A stretch of 51,173 nt of DNA from positions 1-51,173 of the forward strand of contig NZ_JASJAV010000009.1 of the NCBI RefSeq assembly GCF_030066895.1, written 5' to 3'. Positions 9,121 to 19,194 of the stretch are shown here, one piece after another. Numbering within the stretch: position 1 is the first letter of the stretch; each line of letters starts with the position of its first letter. A program made the position numbers and the translations under genes. This DNA is from Breoghania sp. (GTDB lineage Bacteria > Pseudomonadota > Alphaproteobacteria > Rhizobiales > Stappiaceae). The notes below the pieces were generated by a model. It worked only from the letters and a program-made list of their open reading frames with translations. It was not told the origin of the DNA and did no database searches.

Positions 9121-9956
9121 TCAAAAGACGATCCGCTCCGGATGGGTAAAGGCCTCGAAGCCGTCGCGGCTCGCGACGCCAACGAGTGTTAGCCCCGCGT
9201 TTTCCTCCGTCCGGATCGCCAGCATCGTCGAAGCGGACACGGCAACCAGGGCGGGGACGGCCCAGTACCGCGGCCTTTTGAACAATCTCTATCGACACCC
9301 GACTGGTGATCGTGGCGAGCCACCTGGATCGATCCGCTCGCGATTCAGAGCGCCGACGAGCTTGTCCATGGCGTTGTGCCGTCCCAAATCTTCACGGGCA
9401 CGAACAAGCCCTTCCGCCGGGGGCCAGAACCCGGCCGCGTGAACGGCATGGGTCTCGCGGAAGAGCGGCTGTCCCTGTGACAGCGCGTTGATCGCTTCCA
9501 TGATCTGTTCGGGCGTAAACCGAATATCGTCGTCGCAGACGTTCGAGGGCTACTTGAAAGCCTCGTCCAGGCTTTCAACCCCGCACAGTCCGCAAAACCG
9601 GTCGGTCCCGCGATCGCCCGGCGACGCTGCGCCAGACGCTCCGCGCATTCGTCTTCGACCCAGAGACGGGCTTCCACCCCGGTCGTGAAGGCGGCAATCT
9701 CGATCGATTTGATCTGGTCGGGATCGGAGATGATCCCTTCCGTCAGACTGAACCCCACGGCGAAGTCTTCGAGCTGGTTCGGCGTCGCCATCATGACGGT
9801 GTGCGTCGCGCCGTTATAGGTAAGGGCGACGGCCTCTTCCTCGGGGACTTCGCGCGTGTCTTCCGGTGCAGCAGATCCGTGCCAGGCTATACGTCTCGTG
9901 GGGTTGTGCGTTGAAAGGCAGGCGGGATCAAGCTCGGTGAAATCGCAGCTCGTCAT
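9121..9956 (-). pseudogene. fdhD: FdhD, formate dehydrogenase sulfurtransferase, frameshifts and one TAG
   Basis: FdhD moves sulfur from IscS to the Mo-bisMGD cofactor of formate dehydrogenases. The N-terminal half is readable from ATG 9956: EEAVALTYNGATHTVMMATP and EDFAVGFSLTEGII. The CGLCG motif with the sulfur-carrying cysteines is reached only after adding one T to a shortened T-run near 9590 (GF/CGLCGVESLDEAF). TAG at 9550-9552 follows (K-stop-PSNVCDDDI; Gln expected). The frame then reads EDLGRHNAMDKLVGAL and shifts again to SIEIVQKAAVLG and to DGFEAFTHPERIVF before the stop at 9121-9123. It belongs functionally with fdhF, and both are dead. Confidence 0.88.
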
Positions 9957-10024
9957 ACTAGCAACTCCAGATCCGGCGCCGGTTACGAGCGCAACTGAAC
10001 CCTTTCACTTAGCCAATAAATAGT

Positions 10025-10039
10025 ATCTGAAGTTCAGAT
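10025..10039. promoter_or_regulatory. 15-bp palindrome upstream of fdhD
   Basis: ATCTGAAGTTCAGAT is a perfect inverted repeat (7 bp arms around one G) about 70 bp upstream of the fdhD start, in an AT-rich gap of 233 bp. Its size and position suit a dimeric repressor or activator operator. No regulator is assigned. Confidence 0.4.
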
Positions 10040-10189
10040 TTTGTACGGGAAATATCGCGTTACCGAGAGATATTGTCCATCGGTGTGATTATCATGACCG
10101 AATAAAGATCGCTTATCGGAAGTAGTTCAGACAAAATACGGTGTCAGTTTGTCGCAGTGGATCTGCACCTACTTTATTCCGATACCGCA

Positions 10190-10648
10190 CTAAGGGCATT
10201 CGACATCGGTCAGGGCCGCAGCCTGTCGCGCCACATCGAGACTGAGAGCAAGATCGGTGTCATCAAGCTCATCGGGCGAAAACCATCGCGTTTCTAGCGC
10301 ATCGTCGCCCGCGACCGCCGTTCCCGAAACGTACCGGCAGAGCACCACGACCAGAACGTAGTGATGACGCACGTTTCCGTTGTCGTCATGGTCCAGAGCA
10401 TCGACCGCGGTGAACACTCTCACTGCCTCGCCCGTGATCTCCGTTTCCTCGAAAAGCTCGCGCACGGCGGCACCCAGTATGGTCTCGCCGTGCTCGATCT
10501 TTCCGCCCGAAAATCCCCAATGGCCCGCATCGGGCGGATTGGCGCGCCGCACCAGAAGGACTTTCCCGTCGCGAAACACGGCCGCGATTGTCGCCACGAC
10601 GGGCCGGCAGCTGGGATCGACTTGCGATGCGGAACGTGTTGCGATCAC
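10190..10648 (-). CDS. NUDIX hydrolase
   Basis: Predicted nucleoside-diphosphate-linked hydrolase of about 152 residues. The Nudix box is complete: GGKIEHGETILGAAVREL followed by FEETEI, spanning about residues 49-71 from the chosen start. I take GTG at 10648 (VIATRSASQVD) as the start because the open frame farther upstream (to 10801) is low-complexity and not protein-like; no strong Shine-Dalgarno decides it. The gene lies about 180 nt downstream of the methyltransferase on the same strand. It could act in the same pathway, for example on a nucleotide or pyrimidine pyrophosphate, or as a sanitising enzyme. The substrate is unknown. Confidence 0.85.
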   Translation of the reverse strand: MIATRSASQVDPSCRPVVATIAAVFRDGKVLLVRRANPPDAGHWGFSGGKIEHGETILGAAVRELFEETEITGEAVRVFTAVDALDHDDNGNVRHHYVLVVVLCRYVSGTAVAGDDALETRWFSPDELDDTDLALSLDVARQAAALTDVECP

Positions 10649-10825
10649 GGGGCTGACCTTGCTTCTACCGGCCTGCCCGGACGCCACGGGCCCGGACTGC
10701 CAATTCAATCTAAACGGAAGGGCCGGATCAGACCTCACCTCCCTCCCCGTCCCACCTTGCCCCCTCTGGGGTGCAGGAACAAGTTCCCGCCCCCTCGGCA
10801 CTCGCGTCCCCCACCCGATCCACGT

Positions 10826-11584
10826 TCACGTGTCGCCGCCCGCCTTTTGTGCGGACAGGCGCAGAAACGGCGGATTGATCTTCTCCGCATCAGTCAAAAG
10901 TGCGCGGGCTTCGCGGTTCAGAACATCCGTGGTCAATTCAAAGATCGAAGGACCAAGAAATCCCGCTTTCCTGATTTCATCGATGTAGGTCTTTTGCGCC
11001 CAGTTGCGGTCGTGAATGACGAAGGGCTCAGTTCTTCCGGGCACCTGAAGTGCCACCTTGCGAAGGGCTCCATCCTTATAGTCGACCCCCTATTCCCCGC
11101 TCTGGAAGGTCTTGAACCGGATCCTGGTCACGCGGGGATTGGAATCGAGCACGAAGAGATGATCTCCTGGTTTGAGCAGGCGGTGTATCTTCCACAAAAT
11201 CGCGCCGATCTCGGCCTTCGTATCGATATTGATCAGAACGAAGCAGACGACCGCCGCATCGAACAGATCGTCAGAGAGCGGCACCCGTCCGCTCTCGACC
11301 TGCCTGAATTCGGCATCAGACAGGGCAAGTGCGCGAGCGGCATCTACCATGTCGGGCGGCAGGTCGACGCCGACGACACGCGCTATTCCGGCGCGTCGCA
11401 TGCGACGGGAGACCTTGCCCCCGCCGCAACCGTAATCGAGAACGCGAATATCCTTCCCGAGCCGCCGCACGATGTCCGCGATCAGCAGCTGATAGCCCAG
11501 AAGATCTTCCACATGATCGTCATAGGCGACGAACAGGTCGGATACGGCCTTAGCATTCCACTTGGTTGTCGTCGCAGCATCCAT
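10826..11584 (-). pseudogene. SAM-dependent methyltransferase (BcmC-like candidate), one in-frame TAG
   Basis: Class I methyltransferase starting MDAATTTKWNAKAVSDLFVA at ATG 11584, with SAM motif I VLDYGCGGGKVSRRM, GVDLPPDMVDAARAL and DAAVVCFVLINID. TAG at 11090-11092 interrupts FQSGE-stop-GVDYKDG, where Gln would restore one frame to the end (a 252-residue protein). It starts 8 nt after the upstream ThyA-like gene, in a near-palindromic GGAGGTGACCTCC that doubles as its ribosome binding site. In bacimethrin biosynthesis a SAM methyltransferase O-methylates hydroxymethylcytosine. The neighbours here match that logic, but the substrate assignment is inference. Confidence 0.8.
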
Positions 11585-11591
11585 CAGGAGG

Positions 11592-12558
11592 TCACCTCCA
11601 TCCGTCGTTGGTCGAAGAGATGCCGATGCAACGGATGAAGCGCCTCCAGCGCGCGCCTGGCCTGAGGACACGCGGCTTGTGGGCATGAAGCCAGAAGAGC
11701 ACCAGCACGTTCAGCCAGTAATCCGGCAGGGCCAGACACAACACGTCTTCGAGTGCGAGGGCCCTGCTGCGAATGGCGCCTTCCGCTTCAAGCACTTCGG
11801 CAATCATCTGAGGCGTGGTGAAGGGCATGATCGGATAGGACGGCGGGGCTTCGCCGACGGGCTCATTGGCCAGGGCCCGCGCCCTGTCCAGATCGGGTTC
11901 GTAAATGTGAATGGAGCCGACATGGTGATAGTACCGGTCCACGCGCACAGCGAGACGGCGGGCGATGTATTCCTGCAGGAACGTGAAGTGGAAGACGTCG
12001 CTCAGGAACCCGATATAGGCGTCGTTCGCGCGCATGAAGGCGACCATGTGCAAGGCTCTCGTCGCGCAGCAGAAGCTGCAGGCCAAGCGTGCAGGAGACA
12101 TCGATATTGCGCCGATAGAGATCCTCTTCGGCACCGAAGATCTGCAGGAAGGCGCGCTTGCTGTCCGGATCGTCGTCTTTGAGGATATCGATGACCCGCT
12201 CGATCTGGTCGAGGCGATCCGCTCCGAAAGCCAGCAGCAGCTTCCGACCGTAGCCGGTGCCAGGCAGTGTCACCCCGTCGGTGCTGTAGCGCCTCATGCG
12301 CGGGGCATAGTGCTCGATGAAGGCTAGGTCGTTGCGACCCGATAGATACCAGAGCGCTTCGGCATAGTTGAAGACGATGTTCTGGCGTCGCGCGGGGCTC
12401 AGGCACACCCGTGCGAGCGGATTGTGCAGCACGGCCGAAAAGCCGAGAGTTTCGATCTCTGCATTGCCACGCGGCGCATTCCGAAACTCGGGCGCTGCGA
12501 GAACGTCGGCAATCGTCGATCGATACGTCTGGTCGAAGGTTTCATACCGCTCTGTCAT
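11592..12558 (-). pseudogene. Thymidylate-synthase-family CMP hydroxymethylase (BcmA/MilA-like), one frameshift
   Basis: The gene starts at ATG 12558 (MTERYETFDQTYRSTIADVL), just after the upstream stop. It shows a ThyA-like fold: NYAEALWYLSGRNDLAFIEH, GTGYGRKLLLAFG, the catalytic region DVSCTLGLQLLLRDESL, then HMVAFMRANDAYIGFLSDVF. The Cys in VSCTLGLQ takes the place of the PCH nucleophile, and the ANDAYIGFL stretch replaces the QRSxDxxLG segment of true thymidylate synthases. Both are features I associate with MilA/BcmA-type CMP hydroxymethylases. One extra base near 12062 (ESL/HMVAF) breaks the frame. The C-terminus (VLFWLHAHKPRVLRPGARW) is unusual. The product would be 5-hydroxymethyl-CMP if the assignment is right. 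Confidence 0.75.
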
Positions 12559-12563
12559 GGTCA

Positions 12564-12993
12564 CTACGCCCCGACCAGCAGTTGCTCGAGTTCCTGGGGA
12601 GCAACGACGGCGCCATAGAAAAGCGTGCGCACGCGCGTGATCGTCTTCAGCCCCTGGACGAGAAAGGCGTATTCGCCTCCCTTCTTGAGCAGAAGCGTGA
12701 CATCCTTTTGCAGGGCGAACGCCCATCCCAGTTCCACATGGGTTCCGGGAGATGCCGGCAAGCCCGGGTAGGCGACGAACCGATCGCATTTCGCGATTTC
12801 GTTGCAGTCGATACGGGTGCATTCGTCGGGCGTCATTAATTCCCGCCCCCACTGCTCGCACCGATGTGTGGAATGCACCTCCCAGCCGATTTGCTCGAAA
12901 TGACTGATCAGCGGCAGGAACATCGCGATCCGACATCCGCTTTTCCTCCGGATCGACGAGCGCCTTGAAAGGCTTGGCAAGAAATATCTTCAT
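12564..12993 (-). pseudogene. Nucleoside 2-deoxyribosyltransferase-family N-glycosidase (BcmB/MilB-like), one frameshift
   Basis: Starts MKIFLAKPFKALVDPEEKR at ATG 12993 with GGAAAGG just upstream. After a frameshift near 12945 it continues KSGCRIAMFLPLISHFEQIG, CDRFVAYPGLPASPGTHVEL and GWAFALQKDVTLLLKKG. The SPGTHVELGWA motif carries the catalytic Glu of this family, and the full length is about 142 residues. In mildiomycin and bacimethrin pathways such an enzyme (MilB/BcmB) cleaves hydroxymethyl-CMP to hydroxymethylcytosine. It is the first gene of the group and ends 5 nt before the ThyA-like gene, so the two would be co-translated. A plain nucleoside deoxyribosyltransferase is the alternative. 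Confidence 0.75.
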
Positions 12994-13198
12994 GAAAAAC
13001 CTTTCCAAAAATAATTTACATATTTTATTTATTTATATTACTTTATGATATATGTACGACGTCAGAATAAAAACAATAGTGCAGAGATAAAACACCGCAA
13101 TCAGCGCATCCGCAACGAATAATGGATCGACCGCCCGCCTCTCGCGCTCTCCCGAGGTTCGCCCCGGCCGTTTCGGCTTTATTGCGTCCGTCTCATCT
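12994..13198. other. AT-rich intergenic region upstream of the bcm-like genes
   Basis: About 200 bp with an AT-rich stretch at 13008-13056, very unlike the surrounding GC-rich DNA. It probably holds the promoter of the 12993-10190 transcription unit and the terminator of the P-type ATPase gene. Similar AT-rich gaps precede the ATP-grasp/epimerase pair, the NRPS and the guaA-linked element, which suggests transferred DNA. No gene is seen. Confidence 0.5.
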
Positions 13199-15907
13199 TC
13201 AATGAATGTCGGAGACGCGGCGCTGGCGGCTGAGCGCCAATCGCACCTGTTTCTCGCTCTCGATCAGCACGAAGAACAGAATGCCGATGGCGACGATCAG
13301 GACACCGCCCCAGAGCGGCACCGACAAGGTTCCTAAAACGCCCTGCAAGGGCGCCACATAGGTGACCGCGAACTGCGCTGCGGTCACCACGGCAATACAG
13401 ATCCAGACGATCCGTGTGCCTTTCGCCGCCGCCCAGGTCAGCGACGTGTTGTAGATGTTGCGAATGAAGAAGAGATGGAAAATCTCCAGCACCACGAGCG
13501 TGTTCATTGCCATGGTCTGCGCCAGCGCCACGGGATAGCCTCGATCGATCACATAGGTGTAAACGCCGAAGACCGCGGCCAGAAACAGCCCCGAGGCCAG
13601 CACGATGTGCCAGATCAACGTGCCGGCCAGCAACGGTTCGTCCCGCGCACGCGGCGGGCGTTGCATCGTGCCGCGCTCGCTGGGCTCAAAAGCGAGCGCG
13701 ATGCCGAGCGTGACGGCCGTGATCAGATTGACCCAGAGGATCTGAACCGCCGTGATCGGCAGGGCGAGCCCCGCAAACAGCGCCACGACGATGGTCATCG
13801 TCTCTCCGGCATTGGTCGGAAGTGTCCAGCTTATGACCTTCTTGATGTTGTCGTAGACTGTCCGTTCTTCGCGCACCGCGGCTGCGATCGAGGCGAAATT
13901 GTCTTCAGCAAGAACGAGTTCCGCCGCTTCCTTGGCGGCTTCGCTCCCTTTCTTGCCCATAGCGATACCGGCATCTGCCCGTTTCATGGCCGGCGCGTCA
14001 TTCACCCCTTCCCCGGTCATAGCAACGGTCAGACCGCGCGCCTGCAATGCCGTTAACAGCCGCAGCTTATGTTCGGGTGAGGTTCGCGCGAAAATGTCGA
14101 TCGTGACCACCGCATCGGACAATGCGGCATCGTCGGTGAGTTTAATTTCTGAATTCGGTCAGAACACTGTTCGTATTCTGAAGTTCGATCTGTGTCGCGA
14201 TCGCGCGCGCGGTGGCGCCATGATCGCCTGTGATCATCTACACGGATCCCCGCCGCATGGCATTCCGCCACAGCTTCGATCGCTTCAGATCGATTAGGCC
14301 AATGAGCCCGATCAAGGTCAAACTGCCATCCAGATCCGAAGAATTGAGGATCGTGCGATCCTGATCAACCGCGCGGACGGCGACGGCGATCACCCGCTGG
14401 CCTTCGGCCGCCAGGTCTTCCACCGCTTCGTGCCATGTCTCGGGATCAAGCGGCGCCTTACCGCCGTCGCTTTGCCTCTGGTTGGCACACATGTCGAGCA
14501 CGGCCTCGGGCGCACCCTTCACATGGATGAGGGTATGTCCCTCGTGATCGTGGTGGAGGACTGCCATGTAGCGGTGAGCGGCATCGAAGGGAATCGCATT
14601 GGTCCGGGTCCAGGCAGGCACAGGCGCCGTTCCCTTACCGGTGATCTTCCCCGCAAGCGCCAGAAGCGCGCCTTCCATCGGATCGCCTTCGACCCTCCAT
14701 CCGTCCTCCGCGCCGCGCAGTTCCGCGTCGTTGCACAGTGCTGCGGCGCGCGCGAATTCCATCAGGACCGCAATGTTCGGCCAGATGGGCGTCCTCTTCG
14801 CGCCAGCACACCGCCCATTCCGGGGCATAACCGTTTCCGCGGATCGAATAGACATGTTGCGAGGCGACCAGCGTCGTCGCCATCATTTCGTTGCGGGTCA
14901 GCGTTCCGGTCTTGTCGGAGCAGATGACGGAAACCGATCCGAGTGTCTCGATGGCCGGCAACCGGCGAATGATCGCGTTCCGCCCCGCCATCACCTGCAC
15001 TCCCGACGGCAAGCGTGATGGTCAGAAAAGCCGGAAACCCTTCCGGGATAGCCGCGACCGAGAGCCCGACCACGGCCATGAAGAGGTCTGAAAACGGCAG
15101 CTTCCCGACGAAATAGCCGTAGATCAGCAAGCTCGATGCAATCAGCAGGATGAAAACCGTCAGCCACCGCGCAAAGATGTTCATCTGATGCACGAGCGGC
15201 GTGGTCAGCACCTCCACCTTGGAGAGCATGCCGCTGATCCGCCCGATCTCGATCGCCCCGGCGGTCGCAACGACGAGCCCCTGCCCCGTCCCCGCCGTGA
15301 CCAGCGTGCCGCTGAACAGCATCGAGGTTCGGTCCCCCAAAGGGGCTTTGAGGTCCACCGGTTCGACACCTTTGTCAACCGGCACAGACTCTCCCGTCAG
15401 GACCGCCTCCTGGGTCTTCAGCCCGCGCGCCTCGATCAGGACGATGTCGCCGGGAGCGAGCATCGCCGCTTCGACGCTTTGCCGCCGCCCATCCCTCAAC
15501 ACCGCCGAATGCAGCGCCAACATTCCGCGGATTGCGTCCATCACCTGTTCGGCGCGGTCCTCCTGAATGAATCCGATGATCGCGTTCACCAGAACGACCG
15601 TCAGAATGACGCCCATATCCACCCAGTGCTGCAAACCGGCGGTCACTGCGGCCGAAATCAGAAAGACATAGATGAGGATGTTATGGAACTGGTTTAACAA
15701 GCGCGCCAACGCGCCGCGTTTGGGAGGCTCGGGCAAACGGTTGGCGCCATAGGCATCCAACCTGCGCGCCACCTCATCCGCATCGAGCCCGGTGCGAGAT
15801 GCCTCCAGCGCATCGAGAGCCTCTTTGCTGGAGACTGCATGGAAAGCAATTAGCCGGCTATCCACCGACTGATTGCCCCCGTCGTTCGTCCGGTTCGCGT
15901 CGTTCAT
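13199..15907 (-). pseudogene. P-type cation-transporting ATPase (SERCA-like), multiple frameshifts and an in-frame deletion
   Basis: Inner-membrane cation pump of about 900 residues. The start is taken as ATG 15907 (MNDANRTNDGG); a GTG at 15916 is possible. Domains in order: cation ATPase N-terminal domain, LLNQFHNILIYVFLISAAV, the actuator loop TQEAVLTGESVPVDK, the ion site [18 protein letters not shown], the phosphorylation loop [13 protein letters not shown], the hinge TGEGVNDAPAMKRADAGIAM, then C-terminal helices. Frames change near 15010, 14780, 14255 and 14130. Near 15430-15445 the segment reads GDIVLIEARGLKTQEA, lacking the dozen residues with G-D-x-V-P-A-D that normally sit between two similar IEA stretches. 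This looks like a deletion between short repeats. Metal specificity cannot be assigned. Confidence 0.88.
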
Positions 15908-16079
15908 GAAACTCACTCACAATGCAGACTGTCCGCTTTCCGCAACCACGATGAGTACTCGCCCAGGAACCCACGGCCACGCCCTCTCGGGCGGGCACAC
16001 AGCGTCCCGAACCTCTACCCGACCGGTTTTCCCTCCCTGGAAGGCAATTTCCATCTTTTCGGCAGAGCAGCTCTACCGT

Positions 16080-16676
16080 TCAGCCTTCGGATACGGCTTC
16101 CTGCGTTTCGCTCGCAGAATTTTTCTCAAACTGTGGGACGGATGCATTGAGGAGCCGCAACAGATCCGCAAGTTGGCCGCGGTCTTCCTCGGAAAGCTCG
16201 GACAACCATTGCCCCTCAAGGCGCATATCGGCCTCGAAGGCGCGTTTCGTGCGCCGATATCCCTCTTCCGTCAGTTCCACCATCAGGCGTCGACCGTCTT
16301 GCGGGCACGGCACGCGGCGAACGAGGGCCGCAGCCTCAAGCCATTTCAGGCGATGCGTTAGCCCGCCGGATGACACCATGAGCGAGGTGTAGACGTCCGT
16401 CGGCGTCTTACGGTAGGGCGGCCCGCCGCGCAGGAGCGTGGCGAGAACGTCATACTCGCCGCGTTCCAGACCATGCTCGGCGAACAGGGCCTCGATATGC
16501 GGGGCCATCCGCGTTGTAATCCGGTAGATTCGGCCGAAGACCGCCATCGTCTCGGTGTCGACCTCCGGCGACACCTGCCGGTGTTGTGCGCGATAGGCAT
16601 CGACATCGTCGCCTGAAGCGAACGTCGCGGAATCATCTGTAAGGATCGGGTCGGCTGCCTTTTTCATCCTTGTCAT
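16080..16676 (-). CDS. MarR-family transcriptional regulator
   Basis: Winged-helix regulator of about 198 residues. I chose ATG 16676 (MTRMKKAADPILTD) because GGGAGG lies 8-13 nt upstream. An upstream in-frame start would add 9 residues. The core reads IYRITTRMAPHIEALFAEHG, LERGEYDVLATLLRGGPPYR, SLMVSSGGLTHRLKWLEAAA and the wing RVPCPQDGRRLMVELTEEGY. MarR proteins usually sense phenolics, oxidants or drugs and repress a neighbour. Here the nearest genes are the P-type ATPase (same strand, downstream) and the ATP-grasp gene (upstream). Intact. Confidence 0.92.
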   Translation of the reverse strand: MTRMKKAADPILTDDSATFASGDDVDAYRAQHRQVSPEVDTETMAVFGRIYRITTRMAPHIEALFAEHGLERGEYDVLATLLRGGPPYRKTPTDVYTSLMVSSGGLTHRLKWLEAAALVRRVPCPQDGRRLMVELTEEGYRRTKRAFEADMRLEGQWLSELSEEDRGQLADLLRLLNASVPQFEKNSASETQEAVSEG

Positions 16677-16752
16677 AAGGATGACCTCCCGCACTGCGGT
16701 CAAGAGCTAGCCGTAACGAAACCCGACGGCAATCAAGGTCGAAGCGGAACGG

Positions 16753-16775
16753 AAAAGGCGGGAGGTCTTCCCGCC
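16753..16775 (-). terminator. Rho-independent terminator of the ATP-grasp gene
   Basis: On the minus strand GGCGGGA-AGACC-TCCCGCC forms a 7-bp GC stem and is followed by TTTT, starting 7 nt after the ATP-grasp stop. A good intrinsic terminator. Confidence 0.8.
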
Positions 16776-16781
16776 CCTCCA

Positions 16782-18019
16782 TCAGGCGACGCCGATGCTC
16801 AACATCGATCGGGCCGTCTCCGCCTGTCCCCAGGCGTGGTAGCTGTTCTTTCCCGAGGCGATCACATAGCCCAGGCGGGTCTTGATCAAGGGCTCGACGG
16901 TCCTGCCCACGAGATCGGGTTACACGACCTCCTTGACGTCCTTGGTGTAGGGAATGTCGTCCACGCCGACGATCGACCGGATGGTGCCGGGCGTTGCATG
17001 AAAGAACGAAATCGCGGCCCCCGATTGCCGTTTCAACGTGCTGTTCGGGACTTCCAGTCCGGCGCCGAGAAAGGCGTGTACGTGATCCACCACCGGATCG
17101 TGGCCCGTCACCATGGCCACCAGATCGGGAATGCGATCCCCTCCGGGCCGCCCGTTGATCTCGATGAGTTTCGGCTCTTCTTCATCGATCTTCACCTCGA
17201 TATGGGCCGCTCCTATGCTGAAGCCGACGGCATCGAGGCTCGCAACGGCAACGGCGGCGCAAGCGTCAGACGTTTCCGGAGGCAACGAGGAGGGAAAGGA
17301 ATGCCCGACCTTGACGAAGTGACGATCGCCGCCGAAGATCTTGTCCGTGATACCGTAGACGTAATGCTTGCCGTTCACTGTCAGCGTCTCGACGCTGACC
17401 TCGAAGCCCGCGATGCATTGCTCGACGAGAACGAACTCGTAGCGGTTCTGGCCGCGTACGTTTTGCGGCTTGGACCTGGATCAGATCGAAGTGCTGGACC
17501 GCCTCGTCAACGCTCCGGCATTTCATCACATCGGTGCTGCTGGTTTCATCCGCCGGCTTCACGATGCACGGAAGGCCAACCTTCTCGACAGCGGCAGCCA
17601 TCTCCTTGCGATCGCGAACGGCGACGAAAACCGGGGCGGACACGCCGTGTTTCAAACACGCCTCTCGCGTCATATGCTTGTTTCGCGCCGTAAGCGCCAC
17701 CTCCGGGTTCACATGAGGAACACCCAACTCACGCGCGAGCTTGGCGGTTGGAACGATATCGTACTCGCTGAGGGTTAGAAACGCGTCGAAAGGACTTTCG
17801 CTATGCAGATCAAAGACATAGTCGCGGATCTGATCATATCGGTTCGTTTCGACCTCATGGATATCATCGACATACCTGTCGATATACCGCTGCCCCATCG
17901 CGATAGCGCGGCAGGTTCCGGGTGAAAAACGTAATATGGTATCCGGCGTTCTTGCAGATCTCGAACCCCATGAATCCGGATTCTAAAAAATTACATTCCA
18001 ATATTCCGACGTTTCTCAT
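16782..18019 (-). pseudogene. ATP-grasp carboxylate-amine ligase, frameshifts and one TAA
   Basis: Predicted ATP-dependent ligase of about 410 residues, the kind that joins amino acids or carboxylates in peptide natural products. Start ATG 18019 (MRNVGILECNFLESGFMGFE, then NAGYHITFFTRNLPRYR). A frameshift near 17900 leads to MGQRYIDRYVDDIHEVETN. The ATP-binding core reads VGLPCIVKPADETSSTDVMK, then after a shift near 17470 VRGQNRYEFVLVEQCIAGFE, and the metal-binding LIEINGRPGGDRIPDL. TAA at 16920-16922 (EVV-stop-PDLVGRT; Gln expected) truncates the last roughly 45 codons. The gene is divergent from the epimerase across an AT-rich gap. Substrates are unknown. Confidence 0.85.
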
Positions 18020-18183
18020 CTACGTTCCCCTCATTCATAAATGTAGATAAATTTTTTAAGCTATATCTCAGAAAAATATATAGATATTTAGATAATTTTA
18101 TATTAAATATTTCTATTACTTTATTTTCGATGTATTATATCTTGAGGACATTTCATCCTGTTCTTTCGGAAAGATATTTTCCC

Positions 18184-19156
18184 ATGAAAATCAGCGTTCG
18201 CAACCTCTCGCTTCCGCTCTCCAAGCCGTTCACCATTGCCCGAACCACGTTCGAAACGGCACGGCTCGTGGCCGTCCGTACCGAATGCGACGGCGTGGTT
18301 GGAACCGGCCATGGCATTCCACAACCGCGCTTTGACGATACGCTTGAGACCTCGATCCGCACCCTCGAGACGACGACGCCGAGCATCGAGGATTGTGATC
18401 AGCTTCAAATCTTGCTGCCCCCCGGTTCCGCGCGGAATGCGCTGGACATGGCGCTTTGGGATCTTAAGGCAAAGCGGGCGGGTATTCCTGCATGGAAGCT
18501 TGCGGACCTTGGCGAACCTCAGCCCATCCATACCGCGGTCACCGTCTCGCTCGGGGATGCCGACCACGCCTTTGACGAGGCGCACCGGAACCGCCGCCAT
18601 GCTCTCATCAAGGTGAAGCTGGGGCGCCCCGATGATGCCGAGCGTCTCAAGGCCGTTCGGGAGGCGGCACTCTCCTCGCGCCTTATCACGGATGCGAATG
18701 AAGCGTGGGATCTCTTGCGCGGCTTCGGGAGATGGCCCCCAATGCCTTGCCGATTGCCGGGTTGAGCTCGTTGAACAACCGCTTGCCGAGGCACATGACG
18801 CGGGGCTGCGGGCTGACGAGTTTCTATTTCACATCTGCGCGGATGAAAGCTTCCGGGAGGTCGAGTTCCTCGACCATCTCGACGGTCGATACGATTTTAT
18901 CAACATCAAGCTCGACAAGATCGGCGGCTTCACCCAGGCACTGCGGGCGGCCCGCATCGCCAAGGAGTGTGGCGTCGGCGTCATGGTCGGATGCGCCGTC
19001 GGATCCTCGTTGTCGATCGCACCTGAGGTTATGGTCGCTCAACTTGCCACCCATGCCGATCTCGACGACCCTCTGTTTCTCAAGGAGGATGTCTCCCCGC
19101 GGCTTGAATACCGGGAAGACGTGGTTTGTCCGCCCACATCCGAGCTGTGGGGGTAG
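18184..19156 (+). pseudogene. Dipeptide-epimerase-like enolase-superfamily enzyme, one frameshift
   Basis: Mandelate-racemase/enolase superfamily, most like L-Ala-D/L-Glu epimerases: MKISVRNLSLPLSKPFTIAR, NALDMALWDLKAKRAGIPAW, the K-x-K base IKVKLGRP, then metal ligands ITDANEAWD, VELVEQPLAE, CADES and the second base NIKLDKIGG. Start ATG 18184 follows GGAAAG; an upstream in-frame ATG at 18130 is less likely. A frameshift near 18725 (LLRGF/REMAPNALPIAG) splits the barrel domain. Next to an ATP-grasp ligase it would be expected to invert a stereocentre in the dipeptide that enzyme makes; this is inference. Confidence 0.85.
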
Positions 19157-19194
19157 AGGCGCTACACTTTGCTCAATGGATGGGCGGGTGCCCC

